From the NCBI GenBank assembly GCA_964398215.1, contig CAYNNP010000088.1, positions 1 to 22,950 on the forward strand: 22,950 nt of DNA. Direction: 5' to 3'. The notes under the pieces are model-generated. The model did not search any database. It was not told the origin of the DNA and saw nothing but the letters and a program-made list of their open reading frames with translations. This document shows, piece after piece, positions 8,177 through 15,760 of this stretch. The position numbers were made by a program, and so were the translations under genes. Numbering within the stretch: the first letter of the stretch is position 1; each line of letters opens with the position of its first letter. Source of the DNA: CAYNNP01 sp964398215 (GTDB taxonomy: Bacteria > Planctomycetota > Planctomycetia > Pirellulales > Pirellulaceae).

Positions 8177-9175
8177 ATGATCACTTCCAATCAACAGGCA
8201 ACCTGGACGGTCGTCGTATCGCGCGGTCAGTCTCGAAATCCGGCCAAGCGGGAGTTGGAACAAAAGATCTCTGATGTCGCATCCACTTTGGATGGCGTCG
8301 ACGTTGTGGTGGTTCCGCACCTGTACGACTTGCCAAAATCGAGTGAGTCATTCGAAAAGCTTATGGCGATCGAATCTGATTTGATTGTCGTTTCTTGGAT
8401 CTATTCGCGAGCCGCTCACTGGGTTTTGGATCGCAATGGTATCCGTGGACAATTTGGTGAGGTGCTGTTGGGGGAAGACGATGAGTCAGATGAAGCCAAC
8501 GATGACTCTGCCGAAGAAGAATCCGATGCACAGGCGATTGACCGGGTAACAGACATGTTCCCGCGGCCCGATCGTATGGTGCATTGCGTCGACCTCAAGA
8601 CATCCAATCAGCCTGACGATTTTCTGAACGAAATTCGCAGAATCATTGGCGCTGAAATCGAGCCACCCTCCAGCTTGCCAATCGTTGGCGGGCAATTAGT
8701 CCAAGTTGACGAAACGACCTCACGACGTTGGTACCCCGTCATCGACTTTAGTCGGTGCACCAACTGCATGGAGTGCATCGACTTTTGCTTGTTCGGAGTA
8801 TACGGAGTTGATGGTGCAGAGAGCATTTTGGTCGAACAGCCAGACAACTGTCGCAAGGGATGTCCGGCTTGCAGTCGGGTCTGCCCCGAGAATGCCATCA
8901 TTTTTCCGCAGCACAAAGCGCCAGCAATTGCGGGTGCTCAAATTGATGGCGATGAAGGGTTCAAGATCGATTTGTCTCAGTTGTTTGGTGCGCCTGCGAC
9001 AAACGAAGACCCGATCGCGACCGCCGCGCGCGAGCGTGATGAACAGTTACTTTTGACGGGTCGTGACGCAGTTGGCATCGATGATCAGCTGCGAAAACGG
9101 CAGGCCGATCGCAGCTCCGGGCCCAAGGATCAATTGGATAAATTGCTCGATTCGCTTGACGAATTTGACCTTTAA
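8177..9175 (+). CDS. Ferredoxin-domain protein, 2x[4Fe-4S]
   Basis: A 332-residue soluble protein. The iron-sulfur part is at about 186-245. Its first cluster motif is C194-x2-C197-x2-C200-x3-C204 and its second is C225-x3-C229-x2-C232-x3-C236-P, the usual bacterial dicluster spacing with one extra residue at the start of motif two. The N-terminal region (about 10-90) looks like a small alpha/beta domain with strands WTVVVSRG and VDVVVVPHLYDLP, vaguely like the chelatase (CbiX) fold, though this is a guess. Between them lies a very acidic stretch (about 99-120). The C-terminal 80 residues are charged and probably flexible. The gene starts 42 bases after purL, with a purine-rich leader (AGAAAGAAAAAGAA), and may be in its transcript. 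An electron-transfer or iron-sulfur role is known for the fold; the partner is unknown. Confidence 0.85.
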   Translation: MITSNQQATWTVVVSRGQSRNPAKRELEQKISDVASTLDGVDVVVVPHLYDLPKSSESFEKLMAIESDLIVVSWIYSRAAHWVLDRNGIRGQFGEVLLGEDDESDEANDDSAEEESDAQAIDRVTDMFPRPDRMVHCVDLKTSNQPDDFLNEIRRIIGAEIEPPSSLPIVGGQLVQVDETTSRRWYPVIDFSRCTNCMECIDFCLFGVYGVDGAESILVEQPDNCRKGCPACSRVCPENAIIFPQHKAPAIAGAQIDGDEGFKIDLSQLFGAPATNEDPIATAARERDEQLLLTGRDAVGIDDQLRKRQADRSSGPKDQLDKLLDSLDEFDL

Positions 9176-9332
9176 CCAATCGCAAAAATTGGCCTGCATT
9201 CCGCCAATAGTTTCGGCAAAGTCGACCTACCTTGCCGTAGTTTTCAAGCTGCAGAAGAAGCATGATATGCGGTAAATATCTTCGGTCATGTATCCGATAG
9301 CTCAAAGGAGACCAGAACTATCGGAGACGACG

Positions 9333-11609
9333 GTGCCCGTACATAACCACATTGCCGCTACTGCAAAGAAACGAATCCTACTGGCTGCCGTCATCGGTGC
9401 GTTGGGAACCTGGGCTTCGGCACAGCAACCAAACGAACCCAGCGGGCAGAGTGCAAAATCCAGCCAACAAACCCGAGTCCAGGCGACTCCTGTTTCTTCG
9501 CCGACTGATGTACCAGTATCGAACGCAACGCAGCGGATTGGATCCGGTCAGGTTGAAGCTGACACAGCAGCTGGCCGACTTGGGCGATTTCGAATTTTCA
9601 GGCAACCTGTTGTCGATTCTGGACCTGAAGTGGCTGACGCGAGTAAGCTGCGGTTCCGCAAACCGATCATAAAAACGCAGCCCCACCAGCCGGTGTCGCC
9701 AAACTTGCCGCGACCGCCGCGAGAGGTGTTGGCTCCGGCTCGCGCAGTGCCCGTGGTACCTGGGCCGAAAAAATCCAGCACGATGAACAGTCGGCCAATG
9801 CCGTCGATTTTGAATCAAGGTAACGCCCCGGCAGTTCAGCCTAAGACGACAAACCAAGAATGGGTCGCGCGACATTCTTTGGACAAATCTGCTCCTCTTA
9901 CCGACCCGTCGCAAGTCCAGGTGCAGCCCCCGGCAGCAGCACCGATGCCACAATTGCCTGGGAAAAAACGTCCTGCCATGCTGGACGCTCGGCCATCGCT
10001 ACCTGCAATTGATGATGGCTGGCAGGTCATTGATCAGGCACCTGCAAAGCCAATTGAGAAAGTTGAAGAAATCATCGTTCTGGGAGGCCCCCAGTCAGAG
10101 AGTCGCCCATCGGTAACTTCACCATCAGAGCTCCAAGAGCCAGCAGACTTAGGCGATTTGTTGCCACCGCTGTCATCTGCAAATCAAGATGTTCCGCATG
10201 CCGATGTCCAAACACGCGACCAAGACGACGATGCGGCAACAAAGATCATGGAAAGGTTTTCGCCAAAGCCAGCAGCCACAGTCGAGAGCAAGTCGGACGA
10301 GGCGGACTCGCAACGTAGTGGACTTCGCGAATTGATGAGCAATGAATCGCTTTCGCTGGACGCGCCAAACAGTGATTCATCGGCGGATCTTGAGGAACCA
10401 GAGTCCAACCCTCGATTTGAACCGATTTACAAGGACGATCCAAGGTACACACGTTCAAAACGCATGTTGCCGAGCAAGGAAATCCAGAATCCACATCAGG
10501 ACGCCACGCCTCAGATTGCGACTCCGCGACCAAAAGAACGAGTCAAAGTTCGGGAACCCGAACCCACTCGGCTTGACTATACCGGTTGGCCGCAAGAAGA
10601 CATTCGCGTCATCTCTCAGGTAGCTCGTATGAAGGCTGGAATCGAACGAGTACTTCAGCGCCATTATGACCGACCTGAAATTGCAGATGGCCGAAGTAAC
10701 TGGGGCATGATGCACGCCATCATGGTCTACGGTGGCGACACGCAGGTCCAAGTCGGACGCAAAACTCATAGCACGATCGGTTGGCTTGCTGGCAACAATA
10801 TCTGCCGCGGTAAACGATTGCTGTTCAATGATCGTGGTGTGATCCGCGCACGAAGCGGCGTCGGACTGCAGGGACACCAAGCTCAATTCTTGGCAATTCT
10901 AGCGCTTAGTAGTGTGCCCGATAATTATCCATTGTACGCCGATGGTCGGAAATTCACCGTTCGTGATTTAGTGGAAACAGAGAAGGCAGAATGCCTTGCT
11001 GGCGAAGAGTTGACGTTTACACTCATTGCACTTTCGCATTATTTGGACACCGATGCAGTCTGGACCGCGAAAGACGGCCGGCAATGGAACATCCCCACCC
11101 TGATTCGCGAAGAATTGAAACAGCCAATCGTCGGTGCTGCCTGCGGTGGGACCCACCGCTTAATGGCTCATGCACATGCCTTGCGGAATCGGCGCTACGA
11201 AGGCAAACCGATTGACGGGCAATGGGCGCGAGCGGACAAGTTCACCAATGACTTTGTCGAATACGCCTATAGTCTTCAGAACCGCGACGGATCGATGAGC
11301 ACAAGATGGCTGGAAGGCCGTGGCAATGACTCGGATGTCGATCGAAAGATCCAAACGACTGGGCATATTGTGGAATGGTTACTAACCGTCACGCCAGATT
11401 CGGAATTGCAGAATCGCCGGTTGGTTTCTGCGGTCCAGTATCTGCTATGGTCTGTCAGCAGTAATCCGCAAAGCAAAGACAAACAGGTTGGCCCCAAGGG
11501 GCACGCACTACGGTCTTTGGCGATGTACTACGAACGCGTCTTCAAGAACGGGCCAGCGTGGAAAAAGCAAACACGAGCGGCAAACTCTCGTATGACTTCC
11601 TTTCGCTAA
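9333..11609 (+). CDS. Secreted protein, Pro-rich N-terminus and conserved helical C-terminal domain
   Basis: The likely product is 758 residues from GTG 9333. GGAG at 9323-9326 stands six bases before this GTG, and the protein then opens with a clean signal peptide (KKR, then ILLAAVIGALGTWASA). The in-frame ATG at 9288 adds 15 residues and has no ribosome site. Residues from about 30 to 420 are low-complexity, rich in Pro, Ser, Asp and Gln, and look disordered. From about 423 to the end lies a folded region with LLFNDRGVIRARSGVGLQGH near 492, CGGTHRLMAHAHALRNR near 603 and QNRDGSMSTRW near 648. The last is reminiscent of the QxDGSW repeats of alpha/alpha-toroid proteins such as terpene cyclases, so a toroid fold is possible. 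I do not recognise a named family. Cell-envelope or periplasmic location is inferred. Confidence 0.8.
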   Translation: MPVHNHIAATAKKRILLAAVIGALGTWASAQQPNEPSGQSAKSSQQTRVQATPVSSPTDVPVSNATQRIGSGQVEADTAAGRLGRFRIFRQPVVDSGPEVADASKLRFRKPIIKTQPHQPVSPNLPRPPREVLAPARAVPVVPGPKKSSTMNSRPMPSILNQGNAPAVQPKTTNQEWVARHSLDKSAPLTDPSQVQVQPPAAAPMPQLPGKKRPAMLDARPSLPAIDDGWQVIDQAPAKPIEKVEEIIVLGGPQSESRPSVTSPSELQEPADLGDLLPPLSSANQDVPHADVQTRDQDDDAATKIMERFSPKPAATVESKSDEADSQRSGLRELMSNESLSLDAPNSDSSADLEEPESNPRFEPIYKDDPRYTRSKRMLPSKEIQNPHQDATPQIATPRPKERVKVREPEPTRLDYTGWPQEDIRVISQVARMKAGIERVLQRHYDRPEIADGRSNWGMMHAIMVYGGDTQVQVGRKTHSTIGWLAGNNICRGKRLLFNDRGVIRARSGVGLQGHQAQFLAILALSSVPDNYPLYADGRKFTVRDLVETEKAECLAGEELTFTLIALSHYLDTDAVWTAKDGRQWNIPTLIREELKQPIVGAACGGTHRLMAHAHALRNRRYEGKPIDGQWARADKFTNDFVEYAYSLQNRDGSMSTRWLEGRGNDSDVDRKIQTTGHIVEWLLTVTPDSELQNRRLVSAVQYLLWSVSSNPQSKDKQVGPKGHALRSLAMYYERVFKNGPAWKKQTRAANSRMTSFR

Positions 11610-11804
11610 GTCAAAATCTGATTGACCGGTATTGACCAAAGACTTTACCGCAGCGGCGTGCCGTTGGCGCAGGCTTGCGACGGATTCATGTCGCGGCCTA
11701 GGGTCGTCAATTCGAAGGGCCGGGCTACTTTTGGGGCAATCGCGTCTGTCGGAGAATTGCTATTTGGTCTAGAATCATAGCTCCTCCCACCTTTCGCGTT
11801 TCTG

Positions 11805-12755
11805 ATGGCGACTCAACGGCTTACCAAACATAATCTAGCAATGCTGCAGATATCCTTGACGCTAGTCAAAGATATCGGAGCAGATGCTTTGTTAGTGTTG
11901 CTGGACGGTTCGACCGATTGGAAGCGAATCGCAGAACTCAAGCAAGATTCTGACTTCGAGAAATCGATCATTGTTGCCGTCGATTCACCGGAAGATCTGG
12001 AGGGGGCCGCCGAAGCAGGCCTCCAGCCTCTGGCGCTGAACAAAGAAAAGGCTCCCGTCCTGGAACGTCTACAGCACGCCTTGCTGGAATCAGCGGCTGA
12101 TGAATTGATCAAGGTCAGTGGAGACGTGGTCGCGCTCTACAGTGGGTTTCAACAAGGACGCTTGGACTCATTGAGCCATTTGAAATTGGACGAGCGGATG
12201 CGTCGTTTGACCACGCGAGACCTGCAAATGCTGGAAAGCAGCGTTCCGCTAGAAACCATTCGCGCTGTGGTGGATCTGGCCGTCGAGATCGGCACCGAAG
12301 GCCGTGAGGGCAAACCGGTCGGGACACTGTTTGTCGTTGGCGATACACGCAAGGTGCTGGAACACTCCAACTCTAGCGGGCTGGATCCGTTTCGCGGGTA
12401 CAATCGCAAACACCGTAATCTGCTGGAGGCTCGAGTTCGCGAGGATGTTAAAGAGATCGCGCAACTTGATGGAGCGTTTGTGGTGACATCCGACGGTGTT
12501 GTTGAACGCAGTCGGCAAATGCTGGAAGTGATGCACGAAGACCTAAAGATGTCAACGGGCCTCGGTTCACGACACTGGGCGGCCGCTGCGATCACACGAC
12601 GCACAAAAGCAATTGCTGTTGTGGTCAGTCAATCAACCGGTAGCGTTCGGCTTTATCAAAACGGTTTCTTGATGATGCAAGTTGAACCGATGGATAAAGC
12701 CATCAAGTGGCAAGAATTGACCTTCAAGCCGCCAAAGTCCGACAAGGATGATTGA
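11805..12755 (+). CDS. Diadenylate cyclase (c-di-AMP synthase), DacZ-like layout
   Basis: A 316-residue protein with a DisA_N (DAC) domain at about 145-290, which condenses two ATP into cyclic di-AMP. Visible signatures are GTLFVVGD (173-180), the metal-site DGA at 222-224 (LDGAFVV), and GSRHWAAAAITRRT from 254, followed by AVVVSQSTGSVRLYQNG. The second signature is normally RHR; here the last Arg is Trp (R256-H257-W258). Residues 1 to about 115 form an alpha/beta region (ADALLVLLDGSTDW, SIIVAVDSPEDL) resembling the pyruvate-kinase C-terminal-like domain found before the DAC domain in archaeal DacZ. There is no DisA DNA-binding part and no CdaA membrane segment, so it is probably cytosolic. 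The gene stands alone between a secreted-protein gene and a convergent neighbour. The family is certain; activity with RHW is inferred. Confidence 0.9.
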   Translation: MATQRLTKHNLAMLQISLTLVKDIGADALLVLLDGSTDWKRIAELKQDSDFEKSIIVAVDSPEDLEGAAEAGLQPLALNKEKAPVLERLQHALLESAADELIKVSGDVVALYSGFQQGRLDSLSHLKLDERMRRLTTRDLQMLESSVPLETIRAVVDLAVEIGTEGREGKPVGTLFVVGDTRKVLEHSNSSGLDPFRGYNRKHRNLLEARVREDVKEIAQLDGAFVVTSDGVVERSRQMLEVMHEDLKMSTGLGSRHWAAAAITRRTKAIAVVVSQSTGSVRLYQNGFLMMQVEPMDKAIKWQELTFKPPKSDKDD

Positions 12756-12756
12756 G

Positions 12757-12781
12757 CTCAAGACTAACCATTAGTCTTGAG
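12757..12781. terminator. Perfect hairpin between convergent genes
   Basis: CTCAAGACTAA (12757-12767) and TTAGTCTTGAG (12771-12781) are exact reverse complements around a three-base loop CCA. The hairpin begins two bases after the diadenylate cyclase stop and ends 20 bases before the stop of the minus-strand gene. Neither side has a T-run, so it may act as a factor-assisted, two-way terminator or protect the 3' ends of both transcripts. Confidence 0.55.
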
Positions 12782-12800
12782 AACAATCGGCTATCGTTGG

Positions 12801-14351
12801 CTATTGCCAGTGGTTATCGCGATGGTACTCACGCTTCTTTGGAAGTGCTGGCTTGCGAGCCCGAGTGCTGAGGGTTGCCTCATGAACGGGAACCATACGT
12901 TCAAACGAAACTCGCTCGGTCCTTGCTCGATCAATCGGGTTCGGTGCACGGGCTTCTTGCATGTATGATTCGCTGGCCCGAAAATCCGGCCGTTCCGACT
13001 GAATGAACTGACGCGTGAATGGCGAACGTAAATCAGCAGGAGCTTCAATCGGTTGCAGTGGTTGTTGCCTGTTCACTTCCGGACTGTTCGTATTCACGTC
13101 ACTGAAAACTCCACGCGGAAGTGGCTGCAGCGCGGTCTTGTCGACATTGTCAGCGTCCAAGCGTCTTTGTTTCCAGTAGGAATCGTTTGGCGTTGGATTG
13201 ACATCCACTTCATCAATGTTTGGTCGCTGCGATTCCAGCCGCGGCTGTGGGACGGATTGAAAATCGCCCGCAGCACCTGGATTGCCAGTTAACGGCGCCG
13301 TGTTAGTGCCTGGTGCCGTCGATGGAATCGGAACAACACCTTGGTCACTTGGGGAGCTAATGCCGCCGACCTGTCCGATGACAGAACTCGTTGGTGGTCC
13401 AGCGAGCGGCATCGTATTCAGTGGGAAAGTATTAGCCAACGGTGCAGGGGCATAGTACTGTGGCGCTGCCGCCAGCGGTACAGTATTGCAACTGCCAAGT
13501 GGATTGGCAGGGGCGATTTGCTGTTGTGCAAACAGAGAATCGTAAGGTGTGCGTTGCAGTTGTTGAACATAAGAAGTACATGGGCGCTGAACGGTCACAG
13601 TTGTACCTAGGATGGGATCAACGCTTGTGACGGGCCGATAATAGGTGATCGGGGCACGATAGTACCGTGATCGATAGTTGGTACCCCAAAGTGACGCGAA
13701 GAATCGAGCCAATCCGCCAAAGCGAGGTTGCCGTTGCGGCTGTGTGAACAGCGGCGCGGCAATTGGTGTTGATGCGATCGGTGACAATGCGGTCACGGTT
13801 GCTGGACCCACAACTGGTGCGCGAAAGGTCGTCACGGGCGTTGTGATCGGGCCAAGCTGGGTTGGTGGAGGCGTCGCAGTTAGTGCTGTTCCGCCAATTT
13901 GCAATCCGGGCGCTTGAAAGTTGTTGGGATAAATGTTGCCGGTTCCGTAAAACGGATTCGAAGTAGCGTTACCAGCACCTCGAAGTCGCCGAGCAAGCGG
14001 AACGGTTTGGTTTCCGAGAACTGGACGGTAAGCCGTCGCAAACGGATTCGAGTTGCTGATCGGAATCCGGTAGCTAGTTTGGTTGACGGGAAGTCCCGTA
14101 TAAACCGACGGGTTATCGTAAGCTGGCCGTTGAACTTGGAACGCACCGTTTTGCGCAGCCGCGTTGGCCGGACCTCCGGTCGCGAGTGGCGCAAACGTAT
14201 TGGGCACCGCAACTGCAGGCGTGTATCCTGCGACGTAAGGCGTCGTTGTGCGTCCGTAAAGTAGATCGCCATATCCGCCCGCGTCGCAGTTGGTAGACGA
14301 AGCAATTGCCGCCACAGCGGTAAGTACAAATAGGAACAGTCGACTATTCAT
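12801..14351 (-). CDS. Secreted low-complexity planctomycete protein
   Basis: A 516-residue protein with a clear signal peptide (MNSRLFLFVLTAVAAIASS, cut around residues 19-24). The mature part is rich in Pro, Ala, Thr, Gln and Asn with no transmembrane segment. About residues 220-270 contain a Tyr/Arg-rich stretch (YRSRYYRAPITYYRPV, then DPILGTTVTVQRPCTSY) that resembles segments I associate with secreted planctomycete proteins of unknown function. The C-terminal 100 residues are more charged. The composition suggests an extended or structural envelope protein, but no function can be assigned. It converges on the diadenylate cyclase gene across a strong hairpin, and its upstream side is the repeat-bearing gene-poor region. 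No good Shine-Dalgarno is seen, but the start fits the signal peptide. Frame, length and signal peptide make it a real gene. Confidence 0.8.
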   Translation of the reverse strand: MNSRLFLFVLTAVAAIASSTNCDAGGYGDLLYGRTTTPYVAGYTPAVAVPNTFAPLATGGPANAAAQNGAFQVQRPAYDNPSVYTGLPVNQTSYRIPISNSNPFATAYRPVLGNQTVPLARRLRGAGNATSNPFYGTGNIYPNNFQAPGLQIGGTALTATPPPTQLGPITTPVTTFRAPVVGPATVTALSPIASTPIAAPLFTQPQRQPRFGGLARFFASLWGTNYRSRYYRAPITYYRPVTSVDPILGTTVTVQRPCTSYVQQLQRTPYDSLFAQQQIAPANPLGSCNTVPLAAAPQYYAPAPLANTFPLNTMPLAGPPTSSVIGQVGGISSPSDQGVVPIPSTAPGTNTAPLTGNPGAAGDFQSVPQPRLESQRPNIDEVDVNPTPNDSYWKQRRLDADNVDKTALQPLPRGVFSDVNTNSPEVNRQQPLQPIEAPADLRSPFTRQFIQSERPDFRASESYMQEARAPNPIDRARTERVSFERMVPVHEATLSTRARKPALPKKREYHRDNHWQ

Positions 14352-14627
14352 CCACGAGAATCCCGTGTTGAGGAGTGTTGTCGGAACCTATCACGACAAA
14401 AAATGATGGGGTCCATGGGTAATTGACGCCTCAACTCGCCATTGGTCAACGATTCTTGAGGAAACTTAAAACGAATGAAACTCGTTTCCCCTCAGGATGG
14501 TCGGGCCGTAACGATTACATCGACTTTGAGTTCGCTGGTCAGACACGTGGTTGTGAAACACGGATCAGAAAAGCCAGCAATGCCCCCATCGCTAAAAAGG
14601 CATCTGTAACCAACACTGCCCAGCTCA
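14352..14627. other. Gene-poor stretch upstream of the secreted protein gene
   Basis: No convincing gene is seen. It must contain the leader and promoter of the minus-strand gene starting at 14351, but I find no strong -35/-10 pair. There are small inverted repeats: CCTCAA/TTGAGG at about 14430-14461 and GGAAAC/GTTTCC at about 14459-14490. On the minus strand, one frame ending near 14548 gives a hydrophobic stretch (LSWAVLVTDAFLAMGALLAF, then LIRVSQPRV and a stop). It looks like the C-terminal end of a membrane protein, with no start outside the repeats; it may be a gene remnant. Confidence 0.4.
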
Positions 14628-14644
14628 GTTGATTCGCAAATGAG
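14628..14644 (+). repeat. Left 17-bp direct repeat flanking the array
   Basis: GTTGATTCGCAAATGAG, found again exactly at 15263-15279. Inside the array the same core (GATTCGCAAATGAG) appears as a spacer at unit 3, but without the leading GTT. It may be a target-site duplication or the remaining edge of a recombination event. Confidence 0.7.
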
Positions 14645-15242
14645 TTTTCGTAGGCTGGACCAAGTAAACGCAATTGCCGGAACTTCGGACGCAAGCAACA
14701 TGATCATTCGTCGCATAACATTGGCGGCACAAGGCAGGCGTTTGCGCTGTTCCGGCAGCAATGCGTCCTCGGTCCTGCCTACTGAGTCGCAAATGTGTCT
14801 TCGTAGGCCGGACCAAGCAAACCCAATCGCCGGAACTTCGCACGCAAGTAACATGATCATTCGTGCCATAGTCTTGGCGGCACAGTGGAGCCGTTTGCGC
14901 TGTTCCGGCAACAATGCATCCTCGGTCCAGCCTACTGATTCGCAAATGAGTTTTCGTAGGCTGGACCAAGTAAACGCAATTGCCGGAACTTCGGACGCAA
15001 GCAACATGATCATTCGTCGCATAACATTGGCGGCACAAGGCAGGCGTTTGCGCTGTTCCGGCAGCAATGCGTCCTCGGTCCTGCCTACTGAGTCGCAAAT
15101 GTGTCTTCGTAGGCCGGACCAAGCAAACCCAATCGCCGGAACTTCGCACGCAAGTAACATGATCATTCGTGCCATAGTCTTGGCGGCACAGTGGAGCCGT
15201 TTGCGCTGTTCCGGCAACAATGCGTCCTCGGTCCGCCCTACA
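14631..15242. repeat. Four tandem 153-bp fold-back repeats (A-B-A-B)
   Basis: Units begin at 14631, 14784, 14937 and 15090, exactly 153 bp apart. Units 1 and 3 appear identical by eye. Units 2 and 4 differ at about three bases, while 1 and 2 differ at many. The array is therefore a recent duplication of a 306-bp A-B pair. Each unit has a 20-bp spacer (such as TGATTCGCAAATGAGTTTTC) and a 133-bp element (14650-14782, 14803-14935, 14956-15088, 15109-15241). Elements have inverted ends, GTAGGCTGGACC against GGTCCTGCCTAC or GGTCCAGCCTAC with zero or one mismatch. A nested pair lies inside: TGCCGGAAC at 14675-14683 and GTTCCGGCA at 14749-14757. Because 153 is a multiple of three, long ORFs run through on both strands, but these are by-products. 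It looks like a REP- or MITE-type intergenic element. Confidence 0.9.
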
Positions 15243-15250
15243 CACCATCC

Positions 15251-15667
15251 TCAGTGCTCTTCGTTGATTCGCAAATGAGTCCCTTCACAAATTGCCGCCA
15301 CAGCTGCTTTCAAATCATCCGAGCGACTGCTAGCGACGGTGAACTTTACCGTGAGAGTATTGAAGGACTTCAGAGTCTGTTGCACGTCCACACATTGCAA
15401 CTGGATGCCTTCGTCTAACGGTAATTCACAATCATTCAGACAGACGGACGCATGCTGGACATTGTCAAAACACAAGTCGATACCGGTAGATGAATTGTCG
15501 ATACCTGACGGCCGATTGAAACTGCGCGAGATTGTCAGCTGGGAGATCTGCGATGCACAGCAATCATCAATCAGCAGATCAATCGACTCACGAGATTTCA
15601 GTTTCCCGGTGGTTTGATCAGCCTCGAAAAGCCAAGGGTATCGCAAGTTGATTCGATGGAAACTCAA
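15251..15667 (-). CDS. Doubtful small ORF, possibly a decayed or frameshifted gene
   Basis: A 138-residue ORF that starts with TTG and ends inside the right flank of the repeat array (THLRINEEH, then stop). No family is recognised. The middle (about 45-120) alternates hydrophobic and polar residues as in a beta-rich domain and contains six Cys, and nothing looks membrane-bound. An ATG at 15686 in a different frame opens a 22-residue peptide (MNEGLAIEFPSNQLAIPLAF) that runs over the N-terminal part of the ORF. That would fit a one-base frameshift in a longer gene, but could also be chance. It lies just past the terminator of the upstream minus-strand gene. The array may have replaced or extended its last residues. 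It is listed because it is the only candidate gene in this stretch. Confidence 0.3.
   Translation of the reverse strand: MSFHRINLRYPWLFEADQTTGKLKSRESIDLLIDDCCASQISQLTISRSFNRPSGIDNSSTGIDLCFDNVQHASVCLNDCELPLDEGIQLQCVDVQQTLKSFNTLTVKFTVASSRSDDLKAAVAAICEGTHLRINEEH
15263..15279 (+). repeat. Right 17-bp direct repeat flanking the array
   Basis: Exact copy of the sequence at 14628-14644. It is separated from the end of the last fold-back element by 21 bases that are not part of the repeat unit. On the minus strand it encodes THLRIN at the end of the small ORF 15251-15667, and the left copy would give the same six residues followed at once by TGA. Confidence 0.7.
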
Positions 15668-15694
15668 TTGCTAAGCCTTCATTCATGCTGCAAT

Positions 15695-15730
15695 AAAAAA
15701 ACCGAGCCAACAAATATACTGGCTCGGTTT
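15695..15730 (-). terminator. Intrinsic terminator of the TelA-like gene
   Basis: AAACCGAGCCA (15699-15709) and TGGCTCGGTTT (15720-15730) form an 11-bp stem around a 10-base loop. On the minus strand the hairpin runs into seven T residues (plus-strand A-run 15695-15701), and it begins 30 bases after the stop of the 15761-16984 gene. This is a textbook factor-independent terminator for that gene. Confidence 0.85.
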
Positions 15731-15760
15731 CAGTTGGACTACCAATGAAACGGTTCGCGG

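Noticed and set aside
14631..15242. CRISPR array
   Set aside because: The repeated unit is 153 bp with 133-bp fold-back elements, and the 20-bp segments between them are themselves near-identical. CRISPR needs short repeats and unique spacers.
14492..15278. Three long ORFs through the repeat array (242 and 207 residues on minus, 212 on plus)
   Set aside because: They exist because the repeat period, 153, is a multiple of three and the units lack stops. They run in overlapping frames on both strands and repeat the same 51-residue block, with no start signal of their own.
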